Counted from the stretch's first letter, positions 1-5,944 are shown. The stretch is DNA of 10,476 nt from an uncultured Candidatus Saccharimonas sp. (GCA_943354655.1 CALRCT010000009.1:1-10476), one strand, 5' to 3'. The notes: generated from the sequence alone by a model not told the origin. Program-made: numbers and translations.

Positions 1-353
1 ACTTTAGTGTGTCGGGGAACTTTACCGTAAATATCTTTAATACTTAAGCAGCCTTCGTAATCGTCTTCTAGTTCGCCGTAATATTTTGCGATTGTAGGAT
101 TTATAAAGACGCTAAAATCACGGTTATTTTTATCGTCAAAATCGTTACGTATTATAACTACTCGATGCAGTGAATCTATTTGAACTGCGGCAAGCGCAAC
201 GCCAACTTCGTGATCACGATGATCTTCCCAGTCTAGTGCTGCTGACTTCATATCTGAAATAAGTTGACTGACTTCTTTAGTAATAACCGCAACCTTACTA
301 GACTTAACGCGTAAGTCTGGGTGAGGTAGGGTAATTATGCTGTTTCTGTCCAT
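1..353 (-). CDS. def: Peptide deformylase, N-terminal 117 residues (C-terminus beyond left edge)
   Basis: This enzyme removes the formyl group from the N-terminal formyl-methionine of nascent proteins in the cytoplasm. Reading the minus strand from the ATG at 353-351 gives 117 codons plus two bases with no stop. Motif I is GVALAAVQ at residues 51-58 (family form GxGLAAxQ; the second Gly is Ala here). Motif II is EGCLS at residues 100-104, whose Cys102 would be a metal ligand, followed by a VPR at 112-114 as in characterised deformylases. Motif III (HExDH), with the other two metal ligands and the catalytic Glu, lies outside the window, so catalytic completeness cannot be judged. The start is 20 nt after the priA stop with no good Shine-Dalgarno sequence, so translation may depend on priA. 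The priA-def order is common in bacteria and often continues into fmt, which would be off the left edge (inference). Confidence 0.93.
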   Translation of the reverse strand, partial: MDRNSIITLPHPDLRVKSSKVAVITKEVSQLISDMKSAALDWEDHRDHEVGVALAAVQIDSLHRVVIIRNDFDDKNNRDFSVFINPTIAKYYGELEDDYEGCLSIKDIYGKVPRHTK

Positions 354-373
354 CCGTACTAGTTTACACGAAT

Positions 374-2305
374 TTACATTAAGTTTATAGGCTCTAAATC
401 ATATTGCCAGCCATTTGGTAGCGATAATGCGATATTAGAAAGGTCTGTTCGGTGTTTTGTTTTTACAACGATCTGAGCAGTAGCCATTCCGCGCTTTTTA
501 GGGTGAAAAGTAATTACGGGACCCAAAACTGTACAATTATTTGATATTTTACTGATTAGCGTAAGTATTTTAGTTGCTTGTTCAATTGCGTTATTGGCCG
601 TTTTTTTAGAAATCCAGTAGGTAGCCATAAACGTAATCGGTGCAAAATCATATAACATTCTTTGTTCAACTTGTGTTGTATAAAAATCATCATAATTTTT
701 AGCGATTGCTTGCTGAACAACTTTATTATCCGGATTAAATGTCTGAATTACAGTAGTTCCTGACCTGTGACCTCTGCCTACTCGACCCATTGCTTGCCGC
801 AGTAACTGAAAAGTACGCTCTTCGGCGCTAAAGTCTGGCATTTGCAATGACAGGTCGGCGGCAACTATTCCTACCACTGATAACTTTGGTAAATCTAGCC
901 CTTTAACAAGCATTTGCGTTCCTACAAGTATGTCTATATGGCCACTGGACACGTCGGTATGTCGTTCGGCTAGGCTTTCTGATTTGGTATTGTCTGTGTC
1001 AAAACGAGCTATATTGGCCTGAGAAAATCTTTTTTGTAACCAATCTGTTAATGCTTTGGTTCCAGCGCTTTTAAATAGTATTTCTGGGCTATTACAGGTC
1101 GGACAGGCGCTTGGTACGTTATTTGAATAGCCACAAGTGTGACAAATTAATCTGTGATGATCATGATGATAGGTTAGTGCGACATTACAGGTAGGGCACA
1201 TTGCTTGCCAGCCACAGTCAGAGCACAGAATTGCCCTTGCCGTACCTCTACGATTAAGGTAAATAAGCGATTGTTCGCCTTTTTGTAGTGCAGATTCTAT
1301 GGCCGTTAAAAGCGTATTAGACAGTAGGGGGTGGGCACTAAATTCGTCCCTTGTTTTCATGTCGATTACTTCTACATTTGTGTCTGTTTGCGAGGTTATT
1401 GCAGTTTTTTTAATACGAATAATTGCTTTGTTCCTTTGACGGGCAAGGTATACATCTGACACTAACGGTGTTGCGCTGCCCATAATTAGCTGTGCGTGAT
1501 GCGTTTTGGCTAAAATACTGGCTACTCTTGAGGCGTGGTATCTTATGCCTTCTTCTTGTTTGTATGCTGGTTCATGGGATTCGTCTATGACTATTAGTCC
1601 TAAGTTTTGTATAGGTAAAAACAGGGCCGATCGAGTACCGATAATTATTTTTACTTCGCTAGACTGTATTCGTTGCCAGGTAGTTGCGCGTTGAACGTTA
1701 GTTAGGGCAGAGTGATATTCGGCAACTACGTCTGGTCCAAATGTTCCAATAAACTCTTTAGAAAGTTGCGGAATCAAAGCTATTTCGGGGCAAAGTATTA
1801 GGATAGTCTTATTTATTTTGATGGTTTGTAGCGCCCGTTCTATGTATATTCGTGTTTTGCCGGTTCCAGTATCACCGTGCAAAAGCACCGTATCGTCGAT
1901 ATTTTTTAGTAATACGTCTACTGCTTCGGACTGTTCAGGATTTAATTTGGGCAGTGTTTTTAGTGTGTGTTCGGCCTTATTTACAGATTTAGTTTTTGTA
2001 GTCCTGACCAGGTAATTGGGCATAAATAGTTGTAGTGCCTGGGCTTCGGTTGCACCATAATAGTCCTTTAAAAACCTAATAACTTGTTGCTGAGACGGCA
2101 GTAAAAAGTAGTCAAAAAAATGCGTAATTAACTTACAATTAAAGTCTGGTTTATTTATTTTTTTAACAACGATTCCAGTTGTTTGTTTGTTTTTAATAGG
2201 AACAATTACATATTGTAATGGCTTTAAAAGTTCTTCGGATTCATAGGTAAAAACACTCTTGGAAGAGGTGTATTCTTGCGTAACCAAAACTTCGTAGTAG
2301 TTCAT
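374..2305 (-). CDS. priA: Primosomal protein N' (replication restart helicase PriA)
   Basis: This is a superfamily 2 DNA helicase that recognises stalled replication forks and reloads the replicative helicase. Numbered from the ATG at 2305, the 643-residue protein shows an N-terminal DNA-binding part, then Walker A GDTGTGKT at 144-151 and the DEAH-like box DESH at 241-244 (DEEH in E. coli). The eight-cysteine zinc region has C361, C364, C370, C373, C388, C391, C401 and C404. After it come the helicase motifs GTQMLVKG and QAMGRVGRG; the usual last form is QVAGRAGRG. An upstream in-frame ATG at 2350 would add 15 residues, but that stretch lies under the divergent promoter and does not resemble PriA N-termini. 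The 2305 start matches the family better. A TATACT on the minus strand at 2321-2316 may be the -10, leaving a leader of only a few nucleotides. def follows 20 nt downstream. Confidence 0.97.
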   Translation of the reverse strand: MNYYEVLVTQEYTSSKSVFTYESEELLKPLQYVIVPIKNKQTTGIVVKKINKPDFNCKLITHFFDYFLLPSQQQVIRFLKDYYGATEAQALQLFMPNYLVRTTKTKSVNKAEHTLKTLPKLNPEQSEAVDVLLKNIDDTVLLHGDTGTGKTRIYIERALQTIKINKTILILCPEIALIPQLSKEFIGTFGPDVVAEYHSALTNVQRATTWQRIQSSEVKIIIGTRSALFLPIQNLGLIVIDESHEPAYKQEEGIRYHASRVASILAKTHHAQLIMGSATPLVSDVYLARQRNKAIIRIKKTAITSQTDTNVEVIDMKTRDEFSAHPLLSNTLLTAIESALQKGEQSLIYLNRRGTARAILCSDCGWQAMCPTCNVALTYHHDHHRLICHTCGYSNNVPSACPTCNSPEILFKSAGTKALTDWLQKRFSQANIARFDTDNTKSESLAERHTDVSSGHIDILVGTQMLVKGLDLPKLSVVGIVAADLSLQMPDFSAEERTFQLLRQAMGRVGRGHRSGTTVIQTFNPDNKVVQQAIAKNYDDFYTTQVEQRMLYDFAPITFMATYWISKKTANNAIEQATKILTLISKISNNCTVLGPVITFHPKKRGMATAQIVVKTKHRTDLSNIALSLPNGWQYDLEPINLM

Positions 2306-2315
2306 GTGTGTACTA

Positions 2316-2321
2316 AGTATA
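2316..2321 (-). promoter_or_regulatory. Possible priA -10 box
   Basis: TATACT on the minus strand ends 10 nt before the priA ATG at 2305, so the predicted transcript has about 0-5 nt of leader. No good -35 is seen 16-18 nt further upstream (sequences such as AGTAAA), so the call rests on the -10 alone and on its match to the other -10 boxes in the window. Confidence 0.4.
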
Positions 2322-2344
2322 TAACTTAAAACCAAAAAATTTAC

Positions 2345-2373
2345 TTGCATCGTTGTAAATGTGTGTCTATACT
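2345..2373 (+). promoter_or_regulatory. Promoter of the winged-helix regulator
   Basis: TTGCAT (2345-2350), a 17-nt spacer and TATACT (2368-2373) form a good sigma70-type promoter with a predicted start near 2380. It gives a leader of about 23 nt to the ATG at 2403, with AGGA at 2381-2384 far upstream of that ATG. It overlaps the region of the alternative upstream priA ATG, which supports the shorter priA start. CGTTGTA occurs twice in the same orientation, at 2351-2357 inside the spacer and at 2375-2381 at the start site. The second copy lies inside the near-palindrome CTAC-GTT-GTAG (2372-2382). Confidence 0.6.
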
Positions 2374-2402
2374 ACGTTGTAGGAAGAACAATAATCACGC
2401 TT

Positions 2403-2690
2403 ATGTTAGACGTATTTATCACATCCAGAGTCCGCCGCAAGATAGTAGTTATCTATGCTAAGTATCCAGACTTTAAAACTCACGTACGTGGGTTGGCTAA
2501 GTTAATCAAAGAAGATGCCGGCAACATACAACGCGAACTAAAGCGTTTAGAAAAAGTTGGATTTTTAATTGCCGAAAAGCAAGGTAACACCAAGGTGTAC
2601 CAAACCAATAAACACTTTTTGATATTTAAAGAACTTCAAAGTATCGTACTAAAAAGCCAAAGAGCTACACAAAAGCGCAACCAGCTATAA
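2403..2690 (+). CDS. Small winged helix-turn-helix DNA-binding protein (ArsR-like)
   Basis: This is a 95-residue protein that is essentially one winged-helix domain. It opens with LDVFITSRVRRKIVVIYAKYPD, which is cut here as LDVFITSRVRR then an Ile/Val-rich helix. Next come a helix-turn-helix (HVRGLAKLIKEDAGNIQREL), a recognition-helix tail LKRLEKVGFL, and a wing (AEKQGNTKVYQTNK). It ends in a helix resembling FKELQSIVLKS. This pattern matches small ArsR-type regulators common in CPR bacteria and archaea, some of which sit beside nucleotidyltransferases; no such partner is present here. The ATG at 2403 is preferred over a GTG at 2361, because the extra 14 residues would lie over the promoter -10 and do not fit the fold. 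It is divergent from priA, ends in its own terminator and has paired repeats in its promoter, so autoregulation is plausible. Its target and ligand are unknown. Confidence 0.75.
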   Translation: MLDVFITSRVRRKIVVIYAKYPDFKTHVRGLAKLIKEDAGNIQRELKRLEKVGFLIAEKQGNTKVYQTNKHFLIFKELQSIVLKSQRATQKRNQL

Positions 2691-2694
2691 AAAT

Positions 2695-2716
2695 AGGCCC
2701 GAAAGGGTCTTTTTTT
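2695..2716 (+). terminator. Rho-independent terminator after the winged-helix gene
   Basis: The stem AGGCCC (2695-2700) pairs with GGGTCT (2705-2710), with one G-U pair, around a GAAA tetraloop. A run of T follows from 2710 to 2716. It begins 4 nt after the stop codon of the regulator, so that gene is probably a single-gene transcript. Confidence 0.85.
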
Positions 2717-2786
2717 ATTGATGCAGTTTATTTTTAGCTTAAGCTTTTTACTTATAAACCTGTTTACTGATAGAGTAAGTCACAAG

Positions 2787-3584
2787 ATGACAAAACCTAA
2801 CCAGATTGAAGTTCTAAGACAAATGGCCTTAGAAGAACAGCATAATTCAAACTTTGAGGGGCGTGAACCTAGCCGATCGATGTTGGACGAACTGGGAAGC
2901 ACAGTGTTGGCAGATTTTGCACCTGCAATGTGCTTAACGCCAAGAGCATACTACATAGACTTTAAGGCAGATAAAGGCGGCTATCATTACGAAGAATTAG
3001 AGATGACTATGCCTGTTGTAGGAAGTTTTGGTGGTTTTTTATCGGTAAAAGAAGAATTAGACTTTGAAGAAGACGGCAGGGTCCAAGTTAATAAAATTGG
3101 ATATTTTATTATGAATTCGGGATACAAAGATACTGGTTATTTTTGCCCTGTAAATACCACTACTTTAGTAGATGTTGTAAGCAGCCTTAAACCAGATAAT
3201 TTATTTTTTAATGAATTAGCAAGTTGTGTAGGTTCTGGCGATGAACTAGATATTGATGAGCTTGTAAAAATAACTAAATTAGTTAGGCCAAAAGACCCAG
3301 ATTTTTATTTATATTCAGCTTTAGTGCGGTCAATCATTACTCCTTCTGAGGTATTTAAAGAAGCTACATTTAACGGCTGCTACGTCATAGATTCAGACAA
3401 CGAGGTTGCTTCTTACAACAAGGGTTTAATGACAAGTACGATAGACAAAGGCGACTATTTACAGCTAGTACCATTTGGGTCGCCAGACACACAAATTCTT
3501 TTACGAAAGGGCAGAAGTCACCCCTTAGCGTTGTCGCTTTCTATGCTAATTGGTTATGAGCGTGCCGATTCTATTTGTGATTAA
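2787..3584 (+). CDS. Hypothetical protein, 265 residues
   Basis: I do not recognise this family. The protein is acidic and looks soluble, with no transmembrane helix, signal peptide or nucleotide-binding motif that I can identify. Its first half is rich in aromatic and acidic residues (YYIDFKADKGGYHYEELEMT), with a beta-strand-like pattern around residues 60-120 ending in GYFIMNSGYKDTGYFCP. The second half has a helical stretch (DELVKITKLVRP) and a beta-like region with LQLVPFGSPDTQILL. In-frame TTG/ATG codons at 2718/2721 would add about 22 hydrophobic residues, but those codons overlap the U-tract of the preceding terminator. The ATG at 2787 is therefore preferred, although it lacks a clear Shine-Dalgarno sequence. 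A weak promoter (TTACTT 2748-2753, 17 nt, TAGAGT 2771-2776) would give another short leader. No terminator is evident after the stop. Codon use resembles the neighbours, so there is no sign of recent transfer. Confidence 0.8.
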   Translation: MTKPNQIEVLRQMALEEQHNSNFEGREPSRSMLDELGSTVLADFAPAMCLTPRAYYIDFKADKGGYHYEELEMTMPVVGSFGGFLSVKEELDFEEDGRVQVNKIGYFIMNSGYKDTGYFCPVNTTTLVDVVSSLKPDNLFFNELASCVGSGDELDIDELVKITKLVRPKDPDFYLYSALVRSIITPSEVFKEATFNGCYVIDSDNEVASYNKGLMTSTIDKGDYLQLVPFGSPDTQILLRKGRSHPLALSLSMLIGYERADSICD

Positions 3585-3614
3585 ACACGTAAATAATGGC
3601 ATAGCTAAGAATAC

Positions 3615-3643
3615 TTGCAGATTTTAATCTGTTACTGTACAAT
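3615..3643 (+). promoter_or_regulatory. rpsU promoter, predicted nearly leaderless
   Basis: TTGCAG (3615-3620), a 17-nt spacer and TACAAT (3638-3643) make a strong sigma70-type promoter. Transcription would start around 3650-3652, and the rpsU ATG is at 3652. The mRNA would therefore have 0-2 nt of leader and no room for a Shine-Dalgarno sequence. Confidence 0.7.
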
Positions 3644-3651
3644 TGAACGAT

Positions 3652-3867
3652 ATGATACAAGTAAGTAAAAAAGACCCTAAAGAAAGTTCAGAAAGTTTGT
3701 TACGTCGTTTTACACGAAAAGTACAACAATCTGGAATTATTCTTGAAGCAAAATCAATTCAATATTTCGAAAAACCTCTTTCGAAGCCAGAACGTCGTCG
3801 TAAGGCAATTATCCGCCGAGCACGCAAAGACATTAAAGTTAAAATGACAAAATTAGGTCAAAAATAA
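3652..3867 (+). CDS. rpsU: 30S ribosomal protein bS21
   Basis: This is a small basic protein of the 30S subunit platform, close to the mRNA exit and the anti-Shine-Dalgarno region of 16S rRNA. The 71 residues show the bS21 core ESLLRRFTRKVQQSGIILEA, an aromatic/basic stretch (QYFEKPLSKPERRRKA) and an Arg/Lys-rich tail (IIRRARKDIKVKMTKLG). An in-frame TTG at 3643 would add three residues but falls on the last base of the -10 box, so the ATG at 3652 is the likely start. The gene lies between its own promoter and its own terminator. yqeY follows, an association also common in Firmicutes. Leaderless expression of bS21 is noteworthy because this protein influences how the 30S subunit engages Shine-Dalgarno sequences. 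Confidence 0.93.
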   Translation: MIQVSKKDPKESSESLLRRFTRKVQQSGIILEAKSIQYFEKPLSKPERRRKAIIRRARKDIKVKMTKLGQK

Positions 3868-3890
3868 TATTTTAGAACTAACAAAATAAG

Positions 3891-3914
3891 TCGCATCGCA
3901 AGGTGCGATTTTTT
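3891..3914 (+). terminator. Rho-independent terminator after rpsU
   Basis: TCGCATC (3891-3897) pairs with GGTGCGA (3902-3908) over seven base pairs, one of them a U-G pair, around a GCAA (GNRA) tetraloop. Six T follow at 3909-3914. An A-rich stretch lies directly upstream. It separates rpsU from yqeY transcription. Confidence 0.92.
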
Positions 3915-3935
3915 GTATGAAAGAAAGTGCTGCTC

Positions 3936-3944
3936 TGTTACACT
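3936..3944 (+). promoter_or_regulatory. yqeY extended -10 promoter, predicted leaderless
   Basis: TGTTACACT combines a TGn extension (3936-3938) with a -10 box TACACT (3939-3944). The seventh base after the -10 is 3951, the A of the yqeY ATG. No well-spaced -35 is visible; TTGTAT at 3913-3918 is 20 nt away. The GAGGT at 3946-3950 touches the ATG and is too close to serve as a normal Shine-Dalgarno sequence. Confidence 0.55.
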
Positions 3945-3950
3945 TGAGGT

Positions 3951-4412
3951 ATGAGTATAAAAGAAGCATTACAAGCAGATTTAAAAACTTCGATGATAGC
4001 GCGCGACAGCTTTAAGACAGACGTTATTAAAGGTCTAAAAAGTGCAATAATGTATGCCGAAATAGCTGCAGGAAAGCGCGATACTGGTTTGACTGACGAA
4101 GAAATTTTGGCTGTTTTTAAAAAAGAATCAAAAAAACGCCAAGAATCGGCCGATATGTATATATCTGGAAACAGGGCCGAAAAAGCCGAAATCGAACTTA
4201 AAGAAAAATTAATTATAGATGGTTATTTACCAGCTCAATTAGACGAAACAGCTCTTAATTTGTTAATAGACAACGCAGTAAAACAGATGGGTGTAGATGC
4301 TGTCACAAAACAAGATATGGGTAAGATTATTGGTGCAGTTAAAGCAAAGGGCGGAGCAGAAGTAGACGGCGCAATGTTAGCTAAACTAGTACAAGCAAGG
4401 ATACAAGCATGA
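3951..4412 (+). CDS. yqeY: GatB/YqeY domain protein
   Basis: The 153-residue protein has the normal length and layout of stand-alone YqeY proteins. An N-terminal helical part (LKTSMIARDSFKTDVIKGLKSAI) leads to the EEILAVFKKESKKRQESADMY segment. Then come EKLIIDGYLPAQLDE and the C-terminal tail-domain motif QDMGKIIGAVKAKGGAEVDG. The C-terminal half is related to the tail domain of GatB, the tRNA-dependent amidotransferase subunit that contacts tRNA. The free-standing protein is thought to bind tRNA or act near aminoacyl-tRNA, but its exact role is not settled. It begins at a predicted leaderless ATG downstream of the rpsU terminator. It ends in TGA at the expected length, which is evidence for UGA as a stop in this organism. 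The stop overlaps the ATG of the mini-ORF at 4409. Confidence 0.93.
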   Translation: MSIKEALQADLKTSMIARDSFKTDVIKGLKSAIMYAEIAAGKRDTGLTDEEILAVFKKESKKRQESADMYISGNRAEKAEIELKEKLIIDGYLPAQLDETALNLLIDNAVKQMGVDAVTKQDMGKIIGAVKAKGGAEVDGAMLAKLVQARIQA

Positions 4413-4513
4413 ACAAAGTTCAAGCTGTCATTAGCGGCTTGCCGTTAGTCGCTTGTCTTAATGACTACAGACTGCAAACTAGTGACTATAATAATCATAA
4501 GGAAACCTTATGA
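4409..4513 (+). CDS. Putative 34-codon bridging ORF between yqeY and adk
   Basis: This frame starts at an ATG whose ATGA overlaps the yqeY stop (4409-4412). It ends in a TGA whose ATGA overlaps the adk start (4510-4513), so it fills the intergenic space exactly. The predicted peptide begins MNKVQAVISGLPLVACLNDY and continues with a polar, Asn-rich tail. It has no recognised family. ATGA overlaps at both ends are what a translationally coupled leader peptide would show. However, the frame is short, has no clear Shine-Dalgarno sequence, and coincides with an inverted repeat and a possible adk promoter. It could equally be a chance open frame. Confidence 0.3.
   Translation: MNKVQAVISGLPLVACLNDYRLQTSDYNNHKETL
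4425..4470 (+). repeat. Inverted repeat in the yqeY-adk gap
   Basis: GTCATTA (4427-4433) and TAATGAC (4459-4465) are perfectly complementary. A further CT/AG pair (4425-4426 with 4469-4470) is possible across a three-base bulge. Between the arms, CGG-CTTG-CCG (4435-4444) can form a small inner hairpin. No T-run follows, so it is not an intrinsic terminator. It could be a leader structure or an operator upstream of adk. Confidence 0.45.
4487..4505 (+). promoter_or_regulatory. Possible adk -10 box and Shine-Dalgarno sequence
   Basis: TATAAT (4487-4492) is a perfect -10 box, but the -35 region is poor (ACTACA at 17 nt). AAGGAAA (4499-4505) is a well-placed ribosome binding site for the ATG at 4510. 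AAGG-AAA-CCTT (4499-4509) is a tiny inverted repeat that could partly hide the ribosome site. Confidence 0.45.
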
Positions 4514-5043
4514 TTTTATTGATGGGTGTTGCAGGAGCTGGTAAAAGCTTAGAAGGAAGAAGATTAGCAGACGAACTAGGTTTACCTTGGTTGTCGACTG
4601 GCGAATTTTTGCGCATGCTTGTAAGTGGCGAACGTCGCCGAGAAATGCTTGCCGGTGATTTGCTTCATGATCAAGAAATTATTGAATTGGCAGTCAAAAT
4701 ATTTAGCATAATAGATACAAAACAAGAATTTTTGCTTGATGGATTTCCTAGAACAATTGAACAGGCCGATTGGTTGTATGCTCAACATAAAGCAGGACTT
4801 GTTAATATTACTTGCGTGTTGCACTTTGAAGCCAGCCAAGAGGTTGTTTTGCAACGTTTGCTGGGTAGAGGTCGCCAAGATGACACAAAAGAATCAATTT
4901 CTAAAAGATTTGCCGAATACGAAAAGGTGACGCTTCCGATTCTTCAGGATTTTTCGGATAAAGGGATTAAAGTTTTTCATATTAATGCAGAAAACAGCAC
5001 CGACGATGTCCACGCCGAAGCATTAGGAGCAGTAGCAAAATAA
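4510..5043 (+). CDS. adk: Adenylate kinase, short LID-less form
   Basis: This enzyme catalyses ATP + AMP = 2 ADP in the cytoplasm. The 177-residue protein has a P-loop GVAGAGKS (6-13), the AMP-site segment STGEFLR (29-35) and DGFPR (77-81). The nucleotide-closing region reads RLLGRGRQDDT, followed by SISKRFAEY. The stretch normally holding the 30-40 residue LID domain is absent: the first LID-flanking Arg region runs straight into the RxDD motif. Short kinases of this type are known in other bacteria. The P-loop is unusual, since adenylate kinases generally have GxPGAGKGT; here Pro is replaced by Ala and the residues after Lys12 are Ser-Leu. A related NMP kinase is possible, but DGFPR and the adk-map order favour adenylate kinase. 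The stop overlaps the map start by one base (TAATG), so translation is probably coupled. Confidence 0.88.
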   Translation: MILLMGVAGAGKSLEGRRLADELGLPWLSTGEFLRMLVSGERRREMLAGDLLHDQEIIELAVKIFSIIDTKQEFLLDGFPRTIEQADWLYAQHKAGLVNITCVLHFEASQEVVLQRLLGRGRQDDTKESISKRFAEYEKVTLPILQDFSDKGIKVFHINAENSTDDVHAEALGAVAK

Positions 5044-5795
5044 TGTTTACAAAAGTAAAAACTGACGCCGAAATAAAAGCAATGCGCGAAAGCGGACGTA
5101 TGTTGGGTGAAGTTTTGAATATACTAGTTGCTTCTGCTGATGTAGGAATGACAACAAAAGAACTATCAAACATTGCAAGTCGAGAGCTTAAAGCATTGGG
5201 TGGCAAGCCAGCATTTTTGGGATACGAAGGCTTTAAAGAAGTGCTGTGTACATCTGTTAACGACGCAGTTGTGCACGGAATTCCAAGCCCTCACTTTGTG
5301 CTACAAGACGGCGATATTGTTGGTTTAGACTTTGGGGTGTCATATAGGGGAATGATTACAGACGCAGCGCGTTCAGTAATTGTTGGAACGCCCAAAAAAT
5401 CCGACGCAAAATTATTACAGACAACATTAGAGTCTTTAGATGCCGGTATATTTGCTGTGCGCGGTGGTTGCAAAACTGGCGATATTGCCGCAGCGGTACA
5501 AGCAGTACTAGACAGAGGTCCGTACGGAATTGTACGAGATTTAGTCGGCCACGGAGTTGGGCATCATGTACACGAAGAGCCAAATATCCCAAATTACGGC
5601 AAAGCCGGAACAGGTCCTGTACTTGAAGCAGGTATGACTATTGCTATAGAACCAATGGCTACACTTGGAGGCTGGAGAGTACGCCAACATCAAGATGGCT
5701 GGACTGTTTTGACTGCCGACGGAAGTAGAAGTGCGCATTTTGAAGACACAATCTTAATTACAGAAGACGGATCAGAAATTCTTACTAGGGTATAA
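5043..5795 (+). CDS. map: Methionine aminopeptidase, type I
   Basis: This enzyme removes the N-terminal methionine from new proteins after deformylation. The 250-residue single-domain protein has all five metal ligands in their usual motifs: D96 (GLDFG), D107 (TDAAR), H170 (GHGVGHHVHEEP), E203 (AIEPM) and E234 (HFEDT). The catalytic-site histidines H78 (VHGIPS) and H177 are also present. There is no N-terminal zinc-finger or linker extension. The ATG overlaps the last base of the adk stop. AGGAG (5025-5029) sits 13 nt upstream inside adk, so adk and map form one translational unit. The adk-map pair is a remnant of the classical secY-adk-map-infA order. Together with def on the left, it gives both steps of N-terminal methionine processing in this window. 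Confidence 0.97.
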   Translation: MFTKVKTDAEIKAMRESGRMLGEVLNILVASADVGMTTKELSNIASRELKALGGKPAFLGYEGFKEVLCTSVNDAVVHGIPSPHFVLQDGDIVGLDFGVSYRGMITDAARSVIVGTPKKSDAKLLQTTLESLDAGIFAVRGGCKTGDIAAAVQAVLDRGPYGIVRDLVGHGVGHHVHEEPNIPNYGKAGTGPVLEAGMTIAIEPMATLGGWRVRQHQDGWTVLTADGSRSAHFEDTILITEDGSEILTRV

Positions 5796-5821
5796 GCCTT
5801 GTAGTTGTATCTATAAAATTA

Positions 5822-5837
5822 ATGCTTACAAAAGCAT
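5822..5837. repeat. Short perfect hairpin downstream of map
   Basis: ATGCTT (5822-5827) and AAGCAT (5832-5837) flank the loop ACAA. No T-run follows on the plus strand, so termination of adk-map here is unproven. The rest of the 149-nt map-ftsA gap holds the ftsA promoter and a second inverted repeat. Confidence 0.45.
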
Positions 5838-5890
5838 CAATAGTAGCGCAAAATACGCGTAGCTAAATAGAGTATTTGGTCACCCCAACA

Positions 5891-5906
5891 GTTACTGATT
5901 AGTAAC
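5891..5906. repeat. Inverted repeat just upstream of the ftsA promoter
   Basis: GTTACT (5891-5896) and AGTAAC (5901-5906) are perfect complements around GATT, followed by GTTTTG. The repeat ends three bases before the ftsA -35 box at 5910. It could be an operator. It could also be a weak terminator for adk-map, although the T-run is only four long. Confidence 0.5.
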
Positions 5907-5909
5907 GTT

Positions 5910-5938
5910 TTGCCAATCAAGTACATAAGCGCTATACT
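5910..5938 (+). promoter_or_regulatory. ftsA promoter, predicted leaderless
   Basis: TTGCCA (5910-5915), a 17-nt spacer and TATACT (5933-5938) form one of the best promoter matches in the window. The seventh base after the -10 is 5945, the A of the ftsA ATG. The transcript would therefore begin at the start codon, and no Shine-Dalgarno sequence is present. Confidence 0.75.
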
Positions 5939-5944
5939 GCTACC

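Noticed and set aside
2306..2350. PriA start at the ATG at 2350
   Set aside because: The extra 15 residues are unlike PriA N-termini and overlap the divergent promoter; the ATG at 2305 fits better.
2361..2402. GTG start of the winged-helix gene at 2361
   Set aside because: It lies upstream of and across the -10 box TATACT; the ATG at 2403 begins where the domain begins.
2718..2786. Hydrophobic N-terminal extension (signal peptide) on the hypothetical protein
   Set aside because: The codons start inside the terminator T-run and the sequence looks like translated AT-rich leader. It is not excluded, but the ATG at 2787 is more economical.
4410..4412. UGA read as glycine (code 25)
   Set aside because: UGA ends yqeY at the normal family length, and no conserved reading frame here needs UGA as sense.
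5822..5837. Intrinsic terminator after map
   Set aside because: The six-base-pair stem has no T-run on the plus strand; it is listed only as a repeat.
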